A stretch of DNA of 12,442 bases from CADCTB01 sp036269435 (GTDB lineage Bacteria > Actinomycetota > Acidimicrobiia > Acidimicrobiales > AC-14): positions 1 through 12,442 of the forward strand of contig DATASA010000214.1 of NCBI GenBank assembly GCA_036269435.1, in the 5' to 3' direction. Below the pieces are notes generated by a model. It was not told the origin of the DNA and did no database searches. It saw nothing but the letters and a program-made list of their open reading frames with translations. The position numbers and the translations under genes are program-made. Shown here one piece after another: positions 7,307-12,442 of this stretch (positions within the stretch are counted from its first letter, which is position 1; each line of letters opens with the position of its first letter).

Positions 7307-7312
7307 CATACT
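7307..7312 (+). promoter_or_regulatory. candidate -10 element for the Rieske-like gene
   Basis: CATACT is followed by six bases (AGGGGG) and then the GTG at 7319. This is the geometry of a leaderless actinobacterial promoter. The G-run could instead act as a Shine-Dalgarno sequence, but it touches the start codon and so is badly spaced. It overlaps the sucC -10 candidate on the other strand. Confidence 0.4.
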
Positions 7313-7313
7313 A
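7308..7313 (-). promoter_or_regulatory. candidate -10 element for sucCD
   Basis: TAGTAT on the minus strand ends 8 nt before the sucC GTG. Transcription starting 6-8 nt downstream would begin at or just before the start codon, which fits the lack of a Shine-Dalgarno sequence. No -35-like hexamer is present at the usual distance. It overlaps the opposite-strand candidate at 7307-7312. Confidence 0.45.
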
Positions 7314-7318
7314 GGGGG

Positions 7319-7861
7319 GTGACCCCGCCCGACCCCCCGGCCTCGCCGGGCCCATCGGCCTCACCGGCCTCACCGGTGTCGCGGAACCGGACCCTGATCT
7401 TCACCGCCGTCGCCGCCGTCCTCGTGATCGGTCTCGTGTTCGCCATCCTGAACCGGGTGGCCGCCAGCGGCGGCACCTCCACCCCGCACAGCTCGAACAG
7501 CCTGGCCGGGCAGTTCGACGTGGGCCTGGCCCGCCAGCGGGCCGACACCGTCGACCGGTCGGGCCCCATCCTCTTCCCCGACCCCCAGGGCCATTCGCGG
7601 GACATCTTCGTCCAGCACCTCGGCGGGAACGACTGGACCGCCTTCGAGGCCCGGGCCAGCGGCTCGCCCCGCCAGTGCGTCCTGTCGTGGAAACAGGACG
7701 CCCACCACTTCGTCGACCCGTGCGACGGCCGGATCTACCCCGCCGACGGAAGCGGCCTGGTGACGTTCCCCACGACGGTCGACGCCAAGGGCCGGATCAT
7801 CGTCGACCTCAGCCGCCCGACGCAGCCCACCGTCCCGACCACCCAGGCGGTCGCCTCCTGA
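7319..7861 (+). CDS. membrane-anchored Rieske-like protein lacking metal ligands
   Basis: The 180-residue product has a Pro/Ser/Ala-rich N-terminus (2-20), one membrane segment (about 25-45, TLIFTAVAAVLVIGLVFAIL) and an exported domain. In the second half, WTAFEARASGSPRQC, then VLSWKQDAHHFVDPCDGRIY (121-140), resembles the cluster-binding region of Rieske proteins (CTHLGC, V, W, then F, CPCHGS, F). Aligned this way, Cys120 and Cys135 match the disulfide cysteines. The ligand cysteine before CHG is Asp133, the ligand histidine is Asp136, and the first loop has no Cys-x-His. It therefore probably keeps the fold and disulfide but binds no [2Fe-2S] cluster. The start is GTG 7319; a longer upstream reading falls inside sucC. 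It is the first of three same-strand envelope genes. The Rieske link is inference from motif spacing; a unique small exported domain is the alternative. Confidence 0.75.
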   Translation: MTPPDPPASPGPSASPASPVSRNRTLIFTAVAAVLVIGLVFAILNRVAASGGTSTPHSSNSLAGQFDVGLARQRADTVDRSGPILFPDPQGHSRDIFVQHLGGNDWTAFEARASGSPRQCVLSWKQDAHHFVDPCDGRIYPADGSGLVTFPTTVDAKGRIIVDLSRPTQPTVPTTQAVAS

Positions 7862-7865
7862 CCGA

Positions 7866-9011
7866 ATGGTGCATCGACCACCGGCGTCCGCCTCGGTCCC
7901 CTGGCGATCCCGGGACGTTCGGCCGGTGAGCGCGTCGCCCGCCGAGGCAGGTGCCGCGCTCGGCGAGCCCCCGCCGCGTCCCCGGGTCACGTGGAGGTGG
8001 TGGGCCCTGCGGATCGTTCCCGGGCTGGTGGCGCTGGTCGTCGGCGTCCGGGTCCTGGCCTCCCGCCGCGACGAGCTGAGCGGGGCGGCGAGCGCCCTCG
8101 GGCACGTGCACGTGGCGTGGTTGGGCGCGGCTGCGCTGGCGGAGTGCGCGTCGCTCGGCGCCTACGCCGGCCTGCAGCGCCGGCTGCTGACGGCGGGCGG
8201 CGTGACCATGGGGGCGGCGCCCATCGCCGGCATCACCCTGGCCGGTTACGCCATACAGAACTCGCTGCCCGCCGGCCCGGCGTGGTCGGCCGTGTTCGCC
8301 TTTCGCGAGTTCCGCCGTCGAGGGATCGACGCCGTGCTCGCGGGCTGGACCATGGTCGTGGCCGCCGTGCTCTCGGACGTCAGCCTGGCCGTGCTCGGGG
8401 TGGCAGGCGTCATCCTGGCCCAGCGCCAGGCCGCAGGCCTCGACATCGTGGAGGTCGTCGGCGGTGCTGCGGCCGTCATTGCCCTCGCCGTCGTCGGGGT
8501 GCACCGGGGCGTGACCACGAAACGGGGCCTGGCCTTCTCCGCCCGCGTCCTGCACTGGTGGCAGCGGGTGGCCAGGCGCCCGGCGGGCGACGCCCGCGCC
8601 ATCGTGGACGAAGCGGCCCGACGCCTGCGCACGGTGCAACCGAGGCGGTCGGACTGGGCCAGTGCGTCGGCGTTCGCGCTGGCGAACTGGCTGTTCGACT
8701 GCGCCTGCCTGGCTCTCGCCTTCGGCGCTGTGGGGGCGGCCGTGCCGTGGCGTGGGCTGCTGCTGGCCTACGGCGCGGGCCAGCTCGCGGCCAACCTTCC
8801 GGTCACCCCGGGCGGGCTGGGTGTGGTCGAAGGCAGCCTCAGCATCGCCCTGGTCCTGTACGGCGGCGCCCAGGCGTCGACCGTGGCGGCCGTGCTCCTC
8901 TACCGGATCCTCAGCTTCTGGGCCGTGCTTCCCCTGGGCTGGGGCAGCTGGGGAGCCCTGCGCTGGGTCGGGCGCCGGGCGACCCCGGTCGTTCCCGAGG
9001 TGGCCGCGTGA
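7866..9011 (+). CDS. YbhN / lysylphosphatidylglycerol-synthase-type (UPF0104) integral membrane protein
   Basis: A multi-pass membrane protein of 381 residues (361 if it starts at GTG 7926). Hydrophobic segments lie at about 46-65, 83-103, 117-135, 157-186, 195-212, 266-290, 296-312 and 322-358. The family signature LPVTPGGLGVVEGSL (311-325) followed by AVLLYRILSFW (342-352) is clear. Relatives include the flippase-transferase part of MprF and stand-alone proteins of unknown substrate, often linked to lipid modification or transport. No soluble aminoacyl-transferase domain is attached, so it is the membrane-only type. The ATG at 7866 lies 4 bp after the upstream stop but has no Shine-Dalgarno sequence, and its first 20 codons use several rare codons (cat, cga, cca). 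GTG 7926 is a fair alternative. Its stop overlaps the lipoprotein start (GTGA). Confidence 0.88.
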   Translation: MVHRPPASASVPWRSRDVRPVSASPAEAGAALGEPPPRPRVTWRWWALRIVPGLVALVVGVRVLASRRDELSGAASALGHVHVAWLGAAALAECASLGAYAGLQRRLLTAGGVTMGAAPIAGITLAGYAIQNSLPAGPAWSAVFAFREFRRRGIDAVLAGWTMVVAAVLSDVSLAVLGVAGVILAQRQAAGLDIVEVVGGAAAVIALAVVGVHRGVTTKRGLAFSARVLHWWQRVARRPAGDARAIVDEAARRLRTVQPRRSDWASASAFALANWLFDCACLALAFGAVGAAVPWRGLLLAYGAGQLAANLPVTPGGLGVVEGSLSIALVLYGGAQASTVAAVLLYRILSFWAVLPLGWGSWGALRWVGRRATPVVPEVAA

Positions 9012-9394
9012 GGCGCCTCCTGGCGGCCGGTGCCCTGCTCGCAGTCCTCGCCGGTTGCGCGGGGCCGCGCAACGCTCTGAACACCTCGGCCAGCCCCTGC
9101 TTCCGGGGCCTGCCCCTGGCCAGCGCGGCGGTGGGCCCGAAGGCGAAAGTCCTCGGCGTACGGATCGTGCGCCGGAGCGAGCTCGTCCGCAACCTGCCCC
9201 AGGCCGGCCGGGTCGACGCGGAATCGATGTGCGCCATCGCCTACAGCGGGACCTTCGTCCGGGGCGACGTCCCGGCTGCCGACCCGCCGGGGCCCGGCCG
9301 CTACGCCATCGTCGCCCTCGACACGAAGGGCTCGCGCGTGCTGGCCACGTTCGTCGTCGACGCGCTCCCCGTCCGGTTCCGCCACCGGGTCTGA
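9008..9394 (+). CDS. small putative lipoprotein, function unknown
   Basis: The 128-residue product begins MRRLLAAGALLAVLAGC, a textbook lipoprotein signal with positively charged start, hydrophobic core and lipobox LAGC. Cys17 would be lipidated and the protein anchored on the outer face of the membrane. The mature part has cysteines at 31 and 75 that could pair. It has no recognisable domain; strands such as YAIVALD and VLATFVVDAL suggest a small beta-rich fold. The GTG start overlaps the stop of the YbhN-type gene by GTGA, so the two are coupled and probably work at the same membrane. It is convergent with the pcrA/uvrD gene, 70 bp away. Confidence 0.85.
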   Translation: MRRLLAAGALLAVLAGCAGPRNALNTSASPCFRGLPLASAAVGPKAKVLGVRIVRRSELVRNLPQAGRVDAESMCAIAYSGTFVRGDVPAADPPGPGRYAIVALDTKGSRVLATFVVDALPVRFRHRV

Positions 9395-9402
9395 CCGGGG
9401 GG

Positions 9403-9459
9403 GCGCTCCTCGACGTCGCCGCCGCGGTGCGGCCGGTGTCGAGCTCCTCGGACGAGCGC
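9403..9459 (+). terminator. possible hairpin between convergent genes, no T-run
   Basis: The 70-bp gap between the lipoprotein and helicase stops holds nested inverted repeats: GCGCTC (9403-9408) with GAGCGC (9454-9459), CTCGAC (9409-9414) with GTCGAG (9438-9443), and GCCGC (9421-9425) with GCGGC (9429-9433). A two-way terminator would make sense here, but the stem has a 10-nt bulge and lacks a T tract on either side. Confidence 0.3.
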
Positions 9460-9464
9460 GGGCG

Positions 9465-11681
9465 TCACGCCTTCTTGAGGGGGGACCAGGCCAGGAGCAA
9501 CCGCTTCTCCCCTACGCCGGGGAAGCGGATGATGGCCTCGGCCGAGTCGCCCGAGCCGATCACCTCCAGCACGACCCCCTCGCCGAACTTGCCGTGCACG
9601 ACGTCCTCGCCCACCCGGATCCCGAGCCGCTCGGCCCCGGTCGAGCGCACCGGGCGGGCCGGGTTGGTCGGCCGTGACGCGGCCTCCACGATTCGGTCGC
9701 GGCCCCACGCCCCGGTCGCCGAGCGGCCCCGGCTGCGGCTGCCCTCGACCAACTCGGTGAGCTGCTCGGGGATCTCCTTGAGGAACCGGCTGGGTGGGTT
9801 GTACTGGGTCGACCCGAACAGGGTCCTGCTCCACGCGTGCGAGAGGTAGAGCCGCTGGCGGGCCCGGGTGATCCCGACGTAGCAGAGCCGTCGTTCCTCC
9901 TCCAGCTCCTCCGGCTCGCCCAGCGATCGCAGGTGCGGGAACACGCCGTCTTCCAGGCCGATGAGGAAGACGTCGGGGAACTCCAGGCCCTTGGCCGTGT
10001 GGAGGGTCATGAGCACGACGCTGGATCCGTCGTCGGGGATCTGGTCGGCGTCGGCCACCAGGCTCACCGACTCCAGGAAGGCGGCGACGGTCGCGTCCCG
10101 GCCCTCCTCGGCGGCCAGGTCCTCGAACTCGCGGGCCCCGCCCACCAGCTCGGCCAGGTTCTCCAGGCGGCCCTGGGCCTCGATGGAGCCATCCGCCTGC
10201 AGTTCGCGCAGGTAGCCGGTCCGGGTCAGCACCGCCTCCAGCAGCGCCGACGGGCTCGTCTCCAGGGACCGCAGCTCGTCGAGCAGCCCGACGAGCTCGT
10301 TGACCCCGGCGAGGGCCCGGCCGCCGACGCCGGCCTCCTCGGCCTTGGCCAGGGCGTCGATGAACGGCCGGTTGCGACTCGTCGCCCACGCCTCGAGGCG
10401 GGCCAGGCTGGTGTCGCCCACGCCCCGCTTGGGCACGTTGACCACCCGTCGCACGGAGACCTCGTCGGAGGGGTTGACCACCGCCCGCAGGTAGGCCAGG
10501 GCGTCCTTGACCTCCCGGCGGTCGTAGAAGCGGGTGCCGCCCACGACCCGGTACGGGATCTTGCGCCGGACCAGCTGCTCCTCCAGGACCCGGCTCTGGG
10601 CGTTGGTCCGGTAGAAGACGGCCATGTCGCCCCAGCGCTCGTTCTCCGACTCGTGGAGACGCTGCATCTCCCCGGAGACCCACGCCGCTTCCTCGTGCTC
10701 GTCCTCGGCGAAGTACCGCCGGATCAGCTCACCGCCGACCTGCTCGGTCCACAGCCCCTTGGGGCGGCGCAGGGCGTTGTTGGCGATGACCGCGTTGGCC
10801 GCGTCCAGGATGGTCGACGTCGACCGGTAGTTCTGCTCCAGCACCACCACGGTGGCGTCGGGGAAGTTCTCCTCGAACTCGAGGATGTTGCGGATGTCGG
10901 CGCCGCGGAAGCGGTAGACGCTCTGGTCGCTGTCGCCCACGACGCAGATGTTGCGATGGACCCGCGCCAGCTGGACGACCAGCTCGTTCTGGGCCTTGTT
11001 GGTGTCCTGGAACTCGTCGACGAGGATGTGGCGGAACCGGGTCTGGTAGTAGGTCAGCACGTGGGGGTGGGCCCGCAGCAGCAGAACGGCCTGGACCAGC
11101 AGGTCGTCGAAGTCCATGGCGTTGGCGTCGACGAGGCGCCGCTGGTACTCCCGGTAGACCTCCGCGATCCGCTTCTCGAACGGGCCCCGTGCCCGCTCGG
11201 CGTACGAGTCGACGGTGACCAGGTCGTTCTTCGCCGCGCTGATGGCGGCGTGGACGCTGCGCGGTGGGAAGCGCTTCGGGTCCAGGTTCTGGTCGCGCAG
11301 GACGTAGCCGGTCAGGCGCTCGGCGTCGGCCTGGTCGTAGATGGTGAACGACGACGAGTAGCCGAGGTGGTGGCCGTCGCGGCGCAGGATGCGGACGCAC
11401 GCCGAGTGGAACGTCGACACCCACATCTTCTGGGCGACGGGACCCACGAGGGTGGCGACGCGCGACTTCATCTCGTCGGCCGCCTTGTTGGTGAACGTGA
11501 TCGCCAGGATCTCGAACGGCGAGAAACCCTGCTCCTTGATGAGCCAGGCGATGCGGTGGGTCAGCACCCGGGTCTTGCCCGACCCGGCGCCGGCCACGAT
11601 GAGGAGCGGCCCGCCGGGATGGGTAACCGCCTCCCGCTGGACAGGGTTCAGGTCTTCGAGCAGTCCAGCGGCCACAGCCAT
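9465..11681 (-). CDS. pcrA: ATP-dependent 3'-5' DNA helicase, UvrD/PcrA family
   Basis: The 738-residue protein is a complete superfamily 1A helicase for nucleotide-excision and mismatch repair and for clearing recombination intermediates. Motifs in order are LNPVQREAV (11-19, Q motif), Walker A GAGSGKT (31-37), AITFTNKAADEM (60-71, Ia), VDEFQDTN (221-228, Walker B), VVGDSDQSVYRFRGAD (247-262, III), LEQNYRST (281-288, IV), MTLHTAKGLEFPDVF (558-572, V) and CYVGITRARQRLYL (600-613, VI). The C-terminal part (VVHGKFGEGVVLEV, 694-707, to the end) is the Tudor-like domain of PcrA that binds RNA polymerase. Length is normal for PcrA. It stands alone on this strand. The ATG at 11681 has no Shine-Dalgarno sequence, and a TAGTCT -10 candidate lies 10 nt upstream. 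The name could equally be uvrD or uvrD1. Confidence 0.96.
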   Translation of the reverse strand: MAVAAGLLEDLNPVQREAVTHPGGPLLIVAGAGSGKTRVLTHRIAWLIKEQGFSPFEILAITFTNKAADEMKSRVATLVGPVAQKMWVSTFHSACVRILRRDGHHLGYSSSFTIYDQADAERLTGYVLRDQNLDPKRFPPRSVHAAISAAKNDLVTVDSYAERARGPFEKRIAEVYREYQRRLVDANAMDFDDLLVQAVLLLRAHPHVLTYYQTRFRHILVDEFQDTNKAQNELVVQLARVHRNICVVGDSDQSVYRFRGADIRNILEFEENFPDATVVVLEQNYRSTSTILDAANAVIANNALRRPKGLWTEQVGGELIRRYFAEDEHEEAAWVSGEMQRLHESENERWGDMAVFYRTNAQSRVLEEQLVRRKIPYRVVGGTRFYDRREVKDALAYLRAVVNPSDEVSVRRVVNVPKRGVGDTSLARLEAWATSRNRPFIDALAKAEEAGVGGRALAGVNELVGLLDELRSLETSPSALLEAVLTRTGYLRELQADGSIEAQGRLENLAELVGGAREFEDLAAEEGRDATVAAFLESVSLVADADQIPDDGSSVVLMTLHTAKGLEFPDVFLIGLEDGVFPHLRSLGEPEELEEERRLCYVGITRARQRLYLSHAWSRTLFGSTQYNPPSRFLKEIPEQLTELVEGSRSRGRSATGAWGRDRIVEAASRPTNPARPVRSTGAERLGIRVGEDVVHGKFGEGVVLEVIGSGDSAEAIIRFPGVGEKRLLLAWSPLKKA

Positions 11682-11691
11682 TCCGAGGGCG

Positions 11692-11697
11692 AGACTA
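11692..11697 (-). promoter_or_regulatory. candidate -10 element for the PcrA/UvrD gene
   Basis: TAGTCT on the minus strand ends 10 nt before the ATG, so a transcript would have a leader of only about 3 nt. A TTGTCA hexamer lies upstream at 11709-11714 (minus), but the 11-bp spacing is too short for a normal -35. Confidence 0.4.
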
Positions 11698-11756
11698 CCG
11701 GCGCGCTATGACAAAAAACGCGTTGCTCAAAGAGGCTGGCGCCGCCGTGAAGCGCG

Positions 11757-11762
11757 CATAAT
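11757..11762 (+). promoter_or_regulatory. candidate -10 element for the GNAT gene
   Basis: CATAAT is close to the consensus and is followed by exactly six bases before the GTG at 11769, predicting a leaderless message. The same spacing is found before the GTG at 7319. No well-placed -35 is seen. Confidence 0.5.
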
Positions 11763-11768
11763 CAGCGG

Positions 11769-12287
11769 GTGCCCTGTGACGTCCGACTCCGACCGTTTCG
11801 AGAGCCCGACCTCGAGCTGTTGACACGGTTTGCGGCCGATCCGTCGTTCTCGGAGCCGTTCGAATGGGCCGGGTTCCGTTCTCCTGAGGGTCTGCGCCGC
11901 CGATGGGAGGAGGACGGGTTCCTGGACCAGGACCCCCGCTACCTCGTCGTCGCTGACTCCGACGACGAGGCCTTGGGGTGGGTGATGTACGAGCACGGCT
12001 ATCGAGGAATGGGCGGGGAAGGCGTCTGGGTCGTGGGCATCCTGCTGGCGCCCGAGCACCGGGGCGGAGGTGTCGGCACGAAGGCCCAGCGCCTACTGGC
12101 TGACCACCTGTTCACCACGACGACAGCCCACCGGCTCGTTGCGCTGACCGAGGCCGACAACATCGCCGAGCAACGAGCCCTGGAGAAGTGCGGCTTCAGC
12201 CGTGAGGGAGTGTTACGCCAGGGCGGCTTCCGCGGCGGCCAATGGCGAGACGTGGTTGTCTACGGGCGTCTACGCGATGACGAGTGA
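11769..12287 (+). CDS. GNAT family N-acetyltransferase (RimJ/RimL-like)
   Basis: The 172-residue product has the GNAT fold. It starts with VRLRPFREPDLELLTRF (5-21) and carries the acetyl-CoA pyrophosphate-binding motif A in VGILLAPEHRGGGVGTKAQRLL (89-110; the R-G-G-G-V-G loop is 98-103). It then has EADNIAEQRALEKCGFSREGVLRQ (128-151), typical of RimJ/RimL-type enzymes that acetylate protein N-termini, amino acids, polyamines or small drugs. The substrate cannot be told from sequence. The GTG start gives the expected first strand and sits six bases after a CATAAT box; no Shine-Dalgarno sequence is present. Codon use is a little less G/C-biased than in the genes to the left. It is divergent from the helicase, with an 87-bp gap, and is followed by the MpaB-type gene after 38 bp. 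Confidence 0.9.
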   Translation: MPCDVRLRPFREPDLELLTRFAADPSFSEPFEWAGFRSPEGLRRRWEEDGFLDQDPRYLVVADSDDEALGWVMYEHGYRGMGGEGVWVVGILLAPEHRGGGVGTKAQRLLADHLFTTTTAHRLVALTEADNIAEQRALEKCGFSREGVLRQGGFRGGQWRDVVVYGRLRDDE

Positions 12288-12325
12288 CCACGTTTCAGAT
12301 GGAACAGTGTGGTAACGCTGAAGGC

Positions 12326-12442
12326 ATGAGCGATGGGATGTTCGATCCTGAGAGCGTGACATGGCGTCTTCACGCCGACCCCTCGATGCTCATCGGAGGG
12401 ATGCGCGCGCTGCTCGTGCAGTCGCTGCACCCGCTGGCCATG
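12326..12442 (+). CDS. MpaB/DUF2236-type oxygenase, N-terminal fragment (runs off the window)
   Basis: Thirty-nine codons are visible, still open at the window end. The sequence WRLHADPSMLIGGMRALLVQ then SLHPLAM closely matches the N-terminus of the MpaB / oxygenase family (formerly DUF2236), whose founding member is the fungal oxidative-cleavage enzyme MpaB. The histidine in LHP is conserved in that family. The ATG at 12326 is preceded by AAGG only one base away, too close for good ribosome binding. A weak AACGCT ending six bases before the ATG could be another leaderless -10. The substrate in actinobacteria is unknown. Confidence 0.75.
   Translation, partial: MSDGMFDPESVTWRLHADPSMLIGGMRALLVQSLHPLAM

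Noticed and set aside
7300..7605. N-terminal extension of sucC to 7605
   Set aside because: The extension lies on top of the divergent Rieske-like gene, and family alignment places the start at GTG 7299.
9837..11711. A 624-codon open frame on the plus strand opposite the helicase gene
   Set aside because: The minus strand carries every SF1 helicase motif. The plus frame is a by-product of high third-position GC and gives a Val/Gly/Asp-rich translation with no domain.
11709..11714. TTGTCA as a -35 element for the helicase gene
   Set aside because: It lies only 11 bp from the TAGTCT hexamer, too close for a normal promoter.

Overview
The window is very GC-rich, with strong G/C preference at third codon positions, many GTG starts, 4-bp stop/start overlaps and a DUF2510 protein. 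Together these point to a high-GC actinobacterium, possibly an uncultured lineage such as Acidimicrobiia; that finer placement is inference. Most of it is ordinary chromosome. No tRNA, rRNA, insertion sequence, CRISPR array or phage gene is visible.

Layout from left to right. (1) 34-297 (+): a TIR-domain ORF cut off in mid-domain, with base composition unlike its neighbours. (2) 298-3489 (-): two GH13 glycoside hydrolase genes in one coupled unit, an alpha-glucosidase-like enzyme (1948-3489) followed by a trehalose-synthase-like enzyme (298-1938). Both keep the full catalytic triad, which suggests alpha-glucan, maltose or trehalose metabolism. (3) 3536-4008 (+): two small hypothetical genes overlapping by GTGA. 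The first has coding-like sequence well upstream of its first usual start codon. (4) 4025-5149 (-): a single-pass membrane protein with a DUF2510 domain, 16 consecutive prolines and an exported domain. (5) 5264-7299 (-): sucC-sucD, the two subunits of succinyl-CoA ligase (TCA cycle), overlapping by ATGA.

(6) 7319-9394 (+): a run of three envelope genes, divergent from sucCD. They encode a membrane-anchored protein resembling a Rieske domain with all metal ligands replaced, a YbhN/LPG-synthase-type multi-pass membrane protein, and a small lipoprotein coupled to it by GTGA. (7) 9465-11681 (-): a complete PcrA/UvrD DNA helicase, convergent with the lipoprotein gene. (8) 11769-12287 (+): a GNAT acetyltransferase. 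(9) 12326 to the end (+): the first 39 codons of an MpaB/DUF2236-type oxygenase.

The control signals show a pattern. Several starts sit 6-10 nt after a -10-like hexamer with no clear -35 and little or no Shine-Dalgarno sequence, which suggests leaderless or near-leaderless transcripts. The clearest case is the 19-bp gap between sucC and the Rieske-like gene, where two opposite -10 candidates overlap. I see no convincing new multi-gene system. The items most worth a second look are the ligand-less Rieske-like protein with its envelope neighbours, the small gene with an apparent ATC start, and the truncated TIR gene.
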